Assembly (NCBI RefSeq): GCF_019393635.1
Contig: NC_057862.1
Location: forward strand, 94,921,159 to 94,985,158
Origin: Dromiciops gliroides
Lineage: Eukaryota > Chordata > Mammalia > Microbiotheria > Microbiotheriidae
Direction of reading: 5' to 3'
Length of the DNA stretch: 64,000 nucleotides
A model generated the notes under the pieces. That model made no database searches. It had not been told where the DNA came from and saw only the letters and a program-made list of their open reading frames with translations. Below are positions 10,160-20,289 of this stretch, in pieces. Within the stretch, counting starts at the first letter, position 1, and each line of letters begins with the position of its first letter. The position numbers and the translations under genes are program-made.

Positions 10160-10720
10160 ACACCTAGTTGGCTATTCACTCCTTCAGTAATATGGGGCCT
10201 GGAAGACCTTCCACTCCTGGTGTATTCCTCTCTTCAGTCAAACTCTTTATTGCCAGAGTTAGCTGTCTCATGAGTACATAGACAATTTTCTTACGTGATG
10301 CCAAGAGTCACTCCATGAAGCTTCTTCTGCCTTCTAGTGACTGCCTCATATCCATGACTGTCTGGAGTATTGCTCTTCTTCTTCAACTGTGCTACAAACT
10401 TTCTCAAATTAACAAATTCTTTGATGTCTGAAGCGGATGAGTCTTTCTGAGCAAGCAGCTATGCTGCTGGATGCCCAGGTTGATGGGGATAGGGAAGAGA
10501 AAAAAATTCCTTTCTCTCAATTCCAATCCCAAGGTAGGGTAAGGGCATTGGATTCTCTCTGGGCTGCTGCCCCTCTCTTCAGCTAACTCTAACTTTTAAG
10601 TTCTTTCAACAGTCCAATTATCTCCATCATCTGTGACTAAATAACTCTGCTGGGGCAGGGGGACCAAATCTTCCCCTTGACTTTTCCACTTTAATATCAG
10701 GTTTTGAGGTCCCTCTTGCT
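10160..10720. other. No gene or repeat recognised
   Basis: Pyrimidine-rich but without ORF or repeat signature I can name. It may be part of the old LINE that follows. Confidence 0.35.
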
Positions 10721-10724
10721 CCTG

Positions 10725-12810
10725 GTCATTTTCCTCTGCATTCTACCTTGCTTGTCTTCTTTAAAATGTGGTTCTCCTAATTAAACACAATATTACAGAT
10801 TTGGTCTGAAACAGAATACTAACTGCACTGAGACTGTCAATTCTCTGATTTTCTACATTATGGTTTTTTTTTCTTCTTTTACCAATGCAGCTGAAAAGAG
10901 CGTTAACTCTGGGGTCATCATGTTGACTCACACTGAGTTCCTAATGTACTAAAACCGTGAAGTCTTTTTTCACATATACCACTCTTTGGGTCTGCCTCTT
11001 CCTGCACTTGTATACTTGATTTGTAACCTAAGTATAGGATTCTGCAATTATTCCTATCAAATTTCATGTTCTGAGACTTGTCATTGTTTTAGTCTTTCAA
11101 GATATTTTGGGAGCCTGATTTTGTGATCTACTGAATTAGCTATTGATTTCAGCTTTATTTCATCAAAATATTTGATAAACATCCAATCTATGCTTTCACT
11201 CAAGATGGTGACATAATATTAAATGACATAGGATAAAGAACAGATTCCTGGAGGACTCCACTAGAGGTTTCCTAGGTTTAACCCAGTTTCCTAATCAACA
11301 TTTTTTTGGGTTTGGTCATCCAACCAAGGTACCACATCCATCTGTCTTGTCATCTAGTCTGTATCTCTCTATCTTTTTCTCAAGCCTACCATAAAACATT
11401 AGGGTACCTAGATGACACAGTGAATAGATCCCTGGGCCTGGAGTCAGGAAGACCTGAGTTCAAATCCAGCCTTAGACATTTACTAGCTCTGTGACCCTGG
11501 CCAAGTAACTTAACTCTGTTTGCCTCACTCGGAGAAGGAAATGGCAAACTATTCCAGTATCTTTGCCAAGAAAACCCCAAATAGGGTCACAAAGAATCAG
11601 ATACAACTGAAATGGCTGAGCAACAACTATAAAAGATGCCACACATCTGGTTATATAATTTAACTATGGCATTCCCTAATCTAAATGTTCATTAACTTTA
11701 AAAAAAATGACAAGATTAGTTTGGTATGTCTTGTGACTAAATCCATGCTAGCTCTTAGTGATCTTTGCTCTCCTCCTTTTTTAAAAGTTCTCACTAATCA
11801 TTCTCTAACTGTATATTCTAAACTTGTATTAATTAAAGTCAAGTTTACTTTTAACAATAGTTTTAATAATATACTTTTCCCTCTTCCCCTTCTGAACAAC
11901 AGGAAACTATTTTCACATCTTCATTCCTTTGGCAACTTTCCCATATTCTGTTGATGTTTTCTTAGTGTTCTGATATGAAGTTCATCCAGGTCTATTGAAG
12001 ACCATGAGGGAAATTAGGTGCCTTCTTACCATCTCTTAATTTATCATGGCTTTCAATTATTTACCAGTTTTGTTCCCATTCTGAAAACCATTTTCTGTGG
12101 CATCAATAATGACAGCAAACAAGTGTTGAACAGTTCTGTCTTCTGTCTGTCATTTATTCCCCATAGGCAACAATCTTGTGCCTTGTTTGATCTTCCTCCT
12201 GTCCTTAATATAATTGAAAACAAATCCTTTTTTTTTTTTTTTTGTCTTTACTATTCTGGGCTTTAGCATCCCTTACATTATAACACTGGGTCTTTCTTTG
12301 GAGGGGTGGGGGGCTTTTGCCTCTACTTACTTTAAAAATCTCAGTGGTTTGATGCTCTCCTGTTATACCTACATGAGTGTCTTTAGAAATCTTCTCCTCT
12401 TTATTGCTCATTGGTGCCATTTCTGTTAGTGCCACAAAAATTAGAGCATACCATCTTTTGGAATTGACTTCCAATTAAGAATTTCAGGCCATGGAATCTC
12501 ACCTATTTTTTCCCTGAACTCTTCGAAATCTGCCATCCCCAGACCCAGCATATATGTCATATTATGTATAGCCTTCCCTTCTCTGTCATGATCTAAAACA
12601 TTCTGTGGTCACTTCCTCCCAAAGAGTTCTTCTATTTTTACTTTGGCAACCAATTCCTTCACAGTGGTTAGCATCAGGTTCAGAATAATTTTTTTCCTCA
12701 TGGCTCACTCTAGCTTTTGAATAATGTAATAATCATTAAGACAAGTCAAAAATTTATTAGCTGCTCTTTTTATTTTTAGAATTTTGATATGTAATTAGCA
12801 GGCCATTTAC
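10725..12810 (-). repeat. L3/CR1 LINE, long decayed copy
   Basis: Reverse-strand landmarks of L3/CR1 in order: AAAATGTGGTTCTCCTAATT, GTTGACTCACACTGAGTTCC, ATCAAATTTCATGTTCTGAG, TCCTGGAGGACTCCACTAGA, then after the SINE GTTTGGTATGTCTTGTGACT and AAATCCATGCTAGCTCTTAG. The first landmarks belong to the 3' end, the later ones to the reverse transcriptase region. The part beyond about 12000 is assigned only by position. Confidence 0.6.
11399..11626 (+). mobile_element. Class B SINE inside the L3/CR1
   Basis: Begins TTAGGGTACCTAGATGACAC, passes GAGTTCAAATCCAGCCTTAG, and has the AAAACCCCAAATAGGGTCAC segment and a CTGAGCAACAACTA tail. Confidence 0.8.
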
Positions 12811-13200
12811 TGACATCTAGTTTCAGTTTCTATAGGTAAGAAATGGGAATAAGAGCACTGCCTACCTTACCCAGATGTTAAAAAGATGCTTTCTCAACTT
12901 TAAACTTTTATATAAATAAGAACTATTGTTTTTCCCTGAACGGATTTTTGCATTTGTGTGTATATTATGTTCATATGTCATTTCTGCTAAATCAATCTTA
13001 TTTTTTAAAAATAAAACTCATTTTATTAGGTCACTCATAAATGGGTCACTCACCATATTACTTAGTTCATATGCAGAACTCCAAGTACTATATACCTCAG
13101 AGTCTAAATCACTTTGATGTATCAGTCATCCGAAAATTTCCTCTACCAAAATTCAGCATTTGACCTACACTTAATTCTGCAGTCAGGGGACCCTCAACAA
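12811..13200. other. No gene or repeat recognised
   Basis: AT-rich, no supported feature. Confidence 0.4.
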
Positions 13201-13219
13201 CAGGATGACTTATGGTACT

Positions 13220-13382
13220 TTTGTTCGTTTGTTTGTTTACTTTTTGGTGAGGCAATTGGGGTTAAGTGACTTGCCTAGGGTCACACAGCTAGTAAGTGTT
13301 AAGGGTCTGAGCCTGGATTTGAACTCAGGTCCTCCTGAATCCAGGGCTGGTGCTGTATCCACTGCTCCACCTAGCTGCCCCA
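13220..13382 (-). mobile_element. Class A SINE
   Basis: Full minus-strand copy. The target duplication ACTTATGGTACT is at 13208-13219 and 13383-13394. Confidence 0.92.
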
Positions 13383-13439
13383 ACTTATGGTACTATTGAG
13401 GTTCCTGTTGCTTATCATATGGTTTAGCAGCTGACCAGA

Positions 13440-13640
13440 AGAAGCTCTGTTGACCATAATAACTATACTGTATATCTGCATAGGGCTTCTCATTTGAGCC
13501 TCACAATAACCCTGTGATAGGCAGGACAGGTATTATCATCTTCCTTCTAGAGGTGAAAACCAAGGCCCAGAAAGATGAAATGATTTGCCAGGTCACCGGA
13601 CAGAAGAGCTGAGAATAGAATCCAGATTTTTTCTCCCCTA
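13440..13640 (-). repeat. MIR-type SINE
   Basis: TTGAGCCTCACAATAACCCT and GAGGTGAAAACCAAGGCCCA mark a minus-strand MIR. Confidence 0.6.
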
Positions 13641-13784
13641 GTCTAGTAATTTGCTTCTATAACTACTTTCTGGATGGAACTGTCTAAAAGTGAGAGTGAG
13701 GTGCAGTCAACTGCTCCTATGCCTAATACATTAAGTCAACTCCAATTTAAGTGAAACTTAAAATAAAACCTTATGAATTTCAGT

Positions 13785-13875
13785 TCAATTATTAACTGTC
13801 TGCTATATGGAAGTCACTGTGGTAGGTGTTGAGGATGCAGAGAGAAAATGAAAGGTTGATGTGTGTGAAATGTGC
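13785..13875 (-). repeat. L2 3' end fragment
   Basis: TGTCTGCTATATGGAAGTCA and TGTGGTAGGTGTTGAGGATG resemble a reversed L2 tail. It is cut at 13883 by the retroviral relic. Confidence 0.45.
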
Positions 13876-13882
13876 TTGGATG

Positions 13883-14210
13883 TGTGGTGAAAATTATTAT
13901 GTATGCTACTGAGCTCAGAAGGAGAACTCTCCATAGGCAGTTTTTGAAGGACCTCTCCTTTTGGGGGTGGAAAGATTGAAAACTCCCTGAAGGGAGGTGG
14001 AGGGTTCTTCTGGGATGCTGGGCTGCTTCCAGAACTGGCTCTCAGTCTTCTGGCCTTCCGGTGGTGGCGCGTTCTCGAGCTCTCAGACTGTCCAGGTGTT
14101 GGTGAGTTAATTACGGGAAAACCGTAAATTCTTTTGAACTAGCTTAATTGGAAACAGTCTGGGGTTCATAGGTTAAGTTTAGAGTTAAGAGCATTTATCT
14201 GTATTTCTAG
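13883..14210 (+). repeat. Upstream LTR copy of the ERV1-like relic
   Basis: Begins TGTGGTGAAAATTATTATG and aligns to the start of the downstream LTR up to GTATTTCTAG. It is shorter than the downstream copy. Confidence 0.82.
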
Positions 14211-14608
14211 TCCAGACCAGAGTCCAGCTTTCCAGACCAGAGACCAGACCAGAGTCCAGTTCTCCTGATGACATCTTACCACTCCCCAGACCCTGGATGT
14301 AAAGCTGTAGGATCTTTGAATAGAAGACAAGAGCTCAGAGACTTTAAATAAACAGTTTTTTTTTTTTACTTCTGTTATTATATATACCATCTGTAACATG
14401 TACTCTCTGCAGAGGTCCTCCCTCTGCAGGCCAGTGTCAAAGCGCCACATTCATGAGGGACCACCCCTCTGGACAAAACTTTCCTCTCTCCCTTTTCCAT
14501 ATTGATATTAACATATTGTTTGCTAGCATGGGGTATTATATTCTGTTATTTTTGGCTGTTTCCTTGAGCAAACCCATATGTGTTTTCCAAAGAAACAAAG
14601 GGGGGGAA
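14211..14608 (+). other. Internal remnant of the ERV1-like relic
   Basis: Contains several copies of a CCAGACCAG motif at 14211-14262 and a purine tract next to the downstream LTR. The few hydrophobic residues encoded near 14500-14570 may trace to the end of an envelope gene, but this is only a guess from position. Confidence 0.55.
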
Positions 14609-15186
14609 TGTGGTAAAAATTATTATGTATGCTACTGAACTCGGAAGAAGAACTCTCCATAGGCAGTTTTTGAAGGACCTCCGATTTTGGGGGAGGAAAG
14701 ATTGAATGCTCCCTGAAGGGAGGTGGAGGGTTCTTCTGGGATGCTAGGCTGCTCCCGGAACTGGTGCTTGGTCTTCTAGTCTTCTGGTGGTGGCGCGTTC
14801 TCTCGCTCTCCAACTGTCCAGGTGTTGGTGAGTTAATTACGGAAAACCCTAAATTCCTTTGAACTAGTTTAATTGGAAACAGTCTGGGGTTGCATAGGTT
14901 AAGTTTAGAGTTAAGAGCATTTATCTGTATTTCTAGTTTCCTATTTCCTTATCTTTGATTTTTATTAGTTTCACCTTTGTTGTTTAATTAATTCCCAAGT
15001 AATAAAATCTGATCCTTTTGTGAACTAAAGCTTAGAGGCTCCTTTCTTATTGGCCTGAGAGAAATATCTAAAAAGGGCAGTTCAGAGGGGAGGGTGAACC
15101 TAAAAGGGTCCCTCATATTTCCGGGATCTCAGTATTAAGGCGAGTCACCCACATAACTCTCTGTATATCAAATTTTGGCCCTCACA
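14609..15186 (+). repeat. Downstream LTR of the ERV1-like relic
   Basis: About 578 bp from TGTGGTAAAAATTATTATG to GGCCCTCACA. An AATAAA polyadenylation signal lies at 15001-15006. Confidence 0.82.
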
Positions 15187-15190
15187 GATG

Positions 15191-15600
15191 TATGAGAATG
15201 TTCACCGAGGCTACATCTTGCCAATCAAAAAAAGAGAATAGGTTTTGCCTTTCTTGTTTTACTATAAATGAAGCTGTCAGTTTCTTACTCTCCTGAGGAC
15301 CAAAGGTCAACCATTGTGCTCCCATCCCCCACTTCCCCACCTCCATTTACTTTTGCTTCTCTTGACATTAATGGGAGTTGTAGGCACATGGTGAGGATAG
15401 AACTCTGCCTACGGCATTTTGGAGTCAAGCTGGAGATGGGTGGCACTATTTCCCACTGGATATCATTTGGGCAGCAGTCAAACAGACTTTCTTTGTCTGC
15501 ATGCCCTGTCCCTGGGACTCAAGCTCTGTCTATCCCAGCCATGTTTAGAGGCTGCCAGGTAGAAAGTGACCTTGCTAAGCAGATAGGGATGTGCCTTGGT
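15191..15600. other. No gene recognised
   Basis: An open frame of 116 codons at 15268-15618 has no recognisable domain and runs into repeat sequence at its end. I treat it as chance. Confidence 0.45.
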
Positions 15601-15604
15601 TATG

Positions 15605-15780
15605 GGGTAAAATCATAGAATTTTAGTGCTCGAAAGGGCCCTCGAGATCATCTAGATCTCTGCCTAGCACAGTTAGGGCCCTGCACAAAGTAGGCACTCA
15701 ATAAATATTTGATAATGATGTGAAGATGATCTTGTCTGTCATACCCCAGATTCTGCAGATGGGGAAGTAAGGCTTAGAAA
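15605..15780 (-). repeat. Class D SINE with an L2 tail piece inside
   Basis: GAAAGGGCCCTCGAGATCAT and CAGATGGGGAAGTAAGGCTT are the SINE parts. Between them an L2-like tail reads CTGCCTAGCACAGTTAGGGC and CTCAATAAATATTTGA. Confidence 0.5.
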
Positions 15781-15794
15781 AATTAAATGACAAC

Positions 15795-15990
15795 CAAAGT
15801 AGAACGGAAACAGTACTGGCTTGGAATGAGTGAATATGGGTTTGAGTCCCTTAGCTCTGACACTTCGTAGCTATGTCACCTTAGCCAAGTCATTTCAATT
15901 CTCTGGCCCTCATTTTCCTCCTCTGTAAAATGAGGGGGTTGAAGCAGGTAATTTCAAAGGCCCCTCTTTCTCCAAAATACCTTTAAGAAA
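15795..15990 (+). repeat. Class D (MAR1-like) SINE
   Basis: ACAGTACTGGCTTGGAATGA, GGGTTTGAGTCCCTTAGCTC, CTCCTCTGTAAAATGAGGGG and CAAAGGCCCCTCTTTCTCC occur in order. Confidence 0.7.
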
Positions 15991-16004
15991 CATCATCATC
16001 ATCA

Positions 16005-16200
16005 TTTAGTGTTTTAAGTTGTACAAAGCAAAAAAAAAAAGTTTATATATGTTATCTCATTGGATCCTCACAACAATCCTGTAGACTAGGTTTTCGTTTG
16101 ACAAATAAGGAAACTGAGGCAGAGAGAAGTTAAGTGACTTGCCTAGGGTCATACAGGAAGCATCTGGAGCAGGATTTGAAACCACTGACCATGCACCCAA
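16005..16200 (-). repeat. Class C SINE
   Basis: TATGTTATCTCATTGGATCC, CACAACAATCCTGTAGACTA and GTTAAGTGACTTGCCTAGGG. Confidence 0.65.
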
Positions 16201-16619
16201 CTGCCACAGCATCAGCATTTAAATCCAGGTACTCTAACTAAAAATCTAATAATTTTTTCAAACTTAGGTTTCCTCTTCAAAGTGAAAACAGAGCATTGAT
16301 TGGAGTGACTTCTTTCTTTTTCCTCCACTCCAATTCCCCTTCCCCTTTTAAGGCTCTGTCTCCAGCATTTGCTGTACATTTTCTCATCCTTAGTCACATT
16401 CAGATACTGCACAGCATTCTTACAACTGTGCTCCTTTCTGGTTCTCCATTTCTCTAGCTCTTGTCTCTGAGGAGCCTAGGTGCTCTGGCGATAGTGAATG
16501 ATTTTTGTTAACATTGCTCTGTAGGTAGCAGTGATGGATAGATGTCACTGACTTCCTCATGTAAGAGATGCAGAAAGCTACAAGGTTCAGTACATGTAAA
16601 GAAGGACATTGACTTGCCC

Positions 16620-16800
16620 CTGAAATATGGATCAGAGATTTAGAATTGGAAAAGGACTTCCTACATGGGGACGTTCAATTTTCTCTTTTAACAGGAGGAC
16701 AAACTGAGGCCCAGAGGAGTAAAATGATTTGTCTAATGCCAGGCAGCTACTAAATAAGATGCAAGATTTGCAGGTGGATCTACCGTCATCAAATCCCGGC
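16620..16800 (-). repeat. Class D SINE, diverged
   Basis: GATTTAGAATTGGAAAAGGA and GGACAAACTGAGGCCCAGAG match the reversed MAR1-like tail and centre. Confidence 0.5.
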
Positions 16801-18215
16801 TACATGATCACACCATCCTAGATTGATAATCAGAAAGAGAAAGTCAGCAAAGCTATCCTTCACCTGCTCTTTCCATATTAAAGCTGCATAGACCAATGGA
16901 AATCAGTCCTTATCTCTACAGCAGCTATGTCCTTGGGAAATCCTTCCTTCTAGACACCTTCAAAGAGGGAGAGCTGGGTTTTTGCTAAAGATCTCTCATT
17001 TCCCCCAGGGGGCCTTACTTGCCCCATAAGTTTTCCTAGGATCCCACTGGTTCAAAACCGAAAAACAAGACCCCCAGGAAACACGTTTGGACCTTACTTC
17101 GGGGAGGTTTATGGTTATAGAAAAGGTCAGGAACTAATATAATAACCAGGGGCAACGGCTGCAAGTTTGTGAAGAAGCTGCATGGGGGGAGAGGTTCATG
17201 AAGATGACCGAATTCAATATGAAGCCCTAGCAATGTTAATATTATTATCATTAGAACTTAAAGAGGGACCGAATCTGAACCCACATATGGAAAGTTGCAT
17301 GCGGCATCCAAGAAAACTTAGGCAAACAGTTGCTATGGAGTTTTTTTATTCTGGATTATTCACAACACCTACAGTGGAAGCTATATTCAGGCAGCCTAGC
17401 ACCAGATTGAATGCTGCAGACACTGCCTTGACATTCAGAGAGAGGCTTCTATTTCTGGACGACTATTGGGTGGCTCAAAGTAGCTGCATAATCCCATCGT
17501 CTCCAGAAAGCATGTTTTCATTCTACGGAATTCTAGAATCTCAAGAGTCAGAACGGGACCTTGGAAATCTAGCCCAACCTTGACCTGAAGTCTGAATTTC
17601 CGTTTCTTTTTCGGAATTTTATCTCCTACACGTTTATCTTCTGTTTACATAATGTTTCTGTTAAGCGTCGGAGACAAAAGTCATGGGTTGGCATTAGACA
17701 CCTCTACTCTCTAGGTACCGGTTTGTTAAGACGTCAAGGCCTTCTGGCTTTGGACAGTGCCGTGGTTCCCAAATTGAGAGGAAAACGTCATTGGGACTGC
17801 TTGAGGGGAAACTGAACTTGAGACCCTGGTCAGGGTGGAAATCCCGTGAACGTCAGGGTTTCCTATCCAGAACCAGAATGTCGAGCGCGTAGCTCTCTTT
17901 AAAAAGAGTTGCAGGCTCTGACAACAGAAAGACATCGATTTCGAAATCCTTCAGTTCGCTTTCTATCCCGTTAGGAACTCTATGCCCTGGGTGGGATCTG
18001 GAGTCAGAGACAGATCCTAGATGGTCTCCTGGTCAAGTCCTGGGAGGGGGGGGGGGGCGGCAGGAGTGGAAGGGTGGCGCGGTGAGCTGTGTAGTGAGAG
18101 AATCTTGAAAGGGAGGGGCCCTGCAGAGAGGAGAAAGAGGGGGAAGGAGGAGGAGAGGAGGGGAATGAAGGAGACAGAGGGGAGAAGGGAGTAGAGGGAG
18201 GAAGACTTAAAGCTC
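16801..18215. other. Repeat-poor sequence upstream of the CpG island
   Basis: Apart from a short class D scrap at about 17535-17580 (TCTAGAATCTCAAGAGTCAG) I see no repeats. The low repeat load just upstream of a CpG island suggests promoter-proximal regulatory DNA. A 133-codon open frame at 17182-17583 ends inside the SINE scrap and has no recognisable domain, so I do not call it a gene. From about 18040 the sequence turns G-rich and purine-rich. Confidence 0.45.
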
Positions 18216-18382
18216 AAGGGTCAGACACTGAGACTTCCCTCTGGCTCGGCGCACTGGGCGGAGGGAGGGAGCGAGGGAGGGAGCAGGGCGTTGCGGTGAA
18301 GGTGAGAAGAGAAAGAGCGAAGACTTTCTTGGGGCTGCTCCTCTGGAGGGACGCAGAGGCTTCAGGAGCAGGAGCTGGAGGC

Positions 18383-18405
18383 GGGGGGGGGGGGAAGGAG
18401 GGGGG
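18383..18405 (+). promoter_or_regulatory. G-run in the 5' leader, G-quadruplex candidate
   Basis: A run of 12 G, then GGAGGGGGG after AA. It gives at least four G-tracts on the plus strand within the probable 5' UTR. Confidence 0.5.
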
Positions 18406-18482
18406 AAGGCAGGAGGAGGAGGGGGAAGGAGGCGTGGAGGAGGAGCCGCCGCCTCCGCGTCAGAGGAACCTCGCACTGCCCA

Positions 18483-18503
18483 ATGGCTCAGACCCCAGAG
18501 TGA
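18483..18503 (+). promoter_or_regulatory. Upstream ORF of six codons
   Basis: ATG at 18483, codons for MAQTPE, then TGA at 18501-18503. It lies 87 bases before the main start, inside the probable leader. If transcription begins upstream of it, it could lower translation of the main frame. Its presence in the mRNA is inferred. Confidence 0.45.
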
Positions 18504-18590
18504 GCTGCGAGCAGAGGAGCGGAGTCGCGGACAAACGCCGGGGCTGGCTTGGAAGCTTTTCCTTCAGGGCTGTGCGGGCCGGGCGCAACC

Positions 18591-18630
18591 ATGTCGGGGA
18601 AGGAAGCCGGGGGCGATGCGGGGCCCAGAG
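18591..18630 (+). CDS. First coding exon of an unidentified gene
   Basis: The exon starts with ATG at 18591 in a favourable context (CAACCATGT, A at -3) and encodes MSGKEAGGDAGPR plus the first base of the next codon, so the intron is phase 1. It ends CCCAGAG directly before GTGAGC, a near-ideal donor. The short glycine-rich N-terminus has no domain, signal peptide or membrane segment and does not let me name the gene. The frame stays open past the donor to a stop at 18945-18947, so an unspliced form would have 118 codons; the CpG setting and the strong donor make the spliced reading more likely. No following exon was found in the remaining 45 kb, which implies a long first intron. The chosen start is the first ATG downstream of the short upstream ORF. 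Confidence 0.62.
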
Positions 18631-18636
18631 GTGAGC
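18631..18636 (+). other. Splice donor of the candidate first exon
   Basis: CAGAG before GTGAGC fits the consensus AG/GTRAGT at all but the last position. Confidence 0.65.
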
Positions 18637-20145
18637 CCGCTCTTTCGCTCGCTTACTTGGCCCAGCAGGGACGGGGACGGGGAATCTCTCCTAGGCGAGC
18701 GCTGCCGCAAGGGCACGGGTGGGTGGGAGGGAGGAACGGAGGGATCAGTCAGCGACCGGCCAGCCCTCAGGGGCGTAGTGGGTGGAGCTGGAGCTTTGTC
18801 AGCATCCCTTTCAGGCTGGAAGCCCCCGGCGTCCGCACCCAGGGTCCTCCACCTAGTCCTCCTGCTCTCCATCCTTTTATCCAGGCTGAAGACTTGGAGA
18901 TGAGGCGGATGGGGAATGGCCCTAATTCAGGCTGGGGTCCCTGTTAGCGTGGGAAAATGAAAACGTCCCCCGTTATCCTTCCTCTCTATCCTGCCAGTTT
19001 CCCTGGGCTCTTTCCTGGAGCCTAGAGAAAGGAGGCGCAGGAAGGGAAGCGCTCGGGCCGGTCTTTGGGCTCTCCAAGCTTTGGGGCTGGGACGGGATGC
19101 CCAGCGCTTGGAAGCAGAGGCCAGATCTGTCAGGAGCCCCGGCCTGTCACGTGCTCTCCTTCAGAGGAGACTCTGCAGCAGGGACCGCAGTCCCCCACCC
19201 CGCCCCCCTCCTCCCACGCGAAAGCCAGGGGCTTCCTCGTCGTGGGCTCCTCCTCCCTGCCCCCCGCTGCTCCACTCCGCTTTTCCTGACGCCACGGGAT
19301 TGCACACAGCACATGCGACTCCCAAAGGGAGGCAATGCAGAAGACGCGAAGTGATCCAGGTGGAAAAAAAACGAGGGAGGAAGATCCCGTGCCCTGTTCC
19401 TCACCCCTAAGTCCATTTTGTATCCTCGGGTCCTCTTTGGATGGAGGCTCGTTGCTGGAGCTGTACACTTTCCCCGACTAAGAGGTTTCGGTGGTCCAAG
19501 GCAGCTCTCTTACCCACCCTTCAGCAACCCCCCCCCCCCCCGCACCTCTGGTCTCATTACCCTCCCTGAAGCCATGGGAAGTGTCTGAAGAATTTGCTGG
19601 AGGAAAGACCTTATAATATAGTCTCTCCCAGGCAAAAATAGCAGATTGTAGCAAAGTCAGGTTACCCTTAGCCACACATTTTTCTTCAGACCCACCTTCC
19701 CAGAAGATTAAAAAAGGAGTCGGGGGCGTGGAAGGGGAGGGTGGTGCAGTGAGGGACAGAGTCAAGAAATGTTAGAGGTCCAAACAGAAAGAAGAACTGG
19801 ATTATTCTCTATCCCCATTCATTTCTAACACTTTCCTTCCTTTCTTTTCTCCTTTCCTCACTATCTTCCCTCCTCCCTCCATCCTTCCCCATGTACCTGA
19901 ACACTTTGAGTGTACTAGAAGTCTATCTCTAGATATATCTGATTTGTTCTGGGTGGTTCAGAGAACGTTATAATGGCTGGACCCTATGCTGAATAGTGCT
20001 CTAGGTGTGTGTGGTGGGGGGAGGGGAGAACTTGGGGTGGGGGTGGGGCTGGAACTGTAGCTGGATGCTGGAGGGACAAAGTGGTTGCTGGGCTGCAGTG
20101 CTCATTCAGCAAAAGAGGCAGATGGCTTCCATTTTGAAAATATAT
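18637..20145. other. Start of the presumed first intron
   Basis: GC-rich until about 19350, with a C run at 19531-19541, then ordinary composition. Open frames of about 90-130 codons at 18549-19470 on both strands come from the stop-poor GC-rich sequence and overlap one another, so I do not call them genes. Confidence 0.5.
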
Positions 20146-20149
20146 ACAA

Positions 20150-20285
20150 TGGCATTGGTCTAATGGCACAGTAGACGGAGAGCTAGCCTCTAATCGAGGA
20201 AGAGCTGGGTTCAAGGCTCCTTTCTGACACATACTAGCTGTTACATTGGACAAGTTACTTAGCCTCTTAGAGCTCACTCAAGATT
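20150..20285 (+). repeat. tRNA-type SINE, single variant
   Basis: AATGGCACAGTAGACGGAGA, then AGAGCTGGGTTCAAGGCTCC and GACAAGTTACTTAGCCTC. The head resembles a tRNA with an A-box-like and a B-box (GGTTCAAGGCTCC). It differs from class A in the TAATCGAGGA segment. Confidence 0.5.
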
Positions 20286-20289
20286 AAAT

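Larger units (their letters stand above)
13883..15186 (+). mobile_element. ERV1-like endogenous retrovirus relic (fossil)
   Basis: Two long direct repeats (13883-14210 and 14609-15186) flank about 400 bp of internal sequence. The downstream LTR is preceded by a purine tract (AGAAACAAAGGGGGGG, 14591-14606), as at the 3' polypurine tract of retroviruses. The outer ends are TG and CA, and GATG occurs on both outer sides (13879-13882 and 15187-15190). A 4-bp duplication fits the ERV1/gammaretrovirus group. The element is broken: almost all of the coding region is gone. The two LTR copies differ at a minority of positions, so the insertion is old but younger than the L2s and L3s around it. Confidence 0.82.
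18220..18860 (+). promoter_or_regulatory. CpG island promoter
   Basis: This is the only stretch in the window with high GC and frequent CpG (for example GCCGCCGCCTCCGCGTC, TCGCGGACAAACGCCGG and GTGCGGGCCGGGCGCAACC), against an AT-rich, CpG-depleted background. No TATA box is apparent, as usual for CpG-island promoters. It surrounds a start codon and splice donor on the plus strand. Moderately GC-rich sequence trails on to about 19350. The exact transcription start cannot be fixed from sequence. Bidirectional activity is possible, because no minus-strand signal excludes it. Confidence 0.8.

Noticed and set aside
15268-15618. 116-codon open frame after the retroviral relic
   Set aside because: Not similar to any retroviral protein I know and runs into a SINE; chance is the simplest reading.
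17182-17583. 133-codon open frame upstream of the CpG island
   Set aside because: Its end lies in a SINE scrap and it shows no domain, and there is no splice or promoter signal linking it to a gene.
18207-19470. Several overlapping frames of 85-132 codons on both strands
   Set aside because: Stop codons are rare in GC-rich CpG-island sequence, so overlapping frames are expected by chance. The only one I kept is the short exon with a splice donor.
20150-20222. tRNA-like segment with A-box and B-box features
   Set aside because: The cloverleaf does not close, and SINE sequence continues past the B-box, so it is a SINE head and not a tRNA gene.
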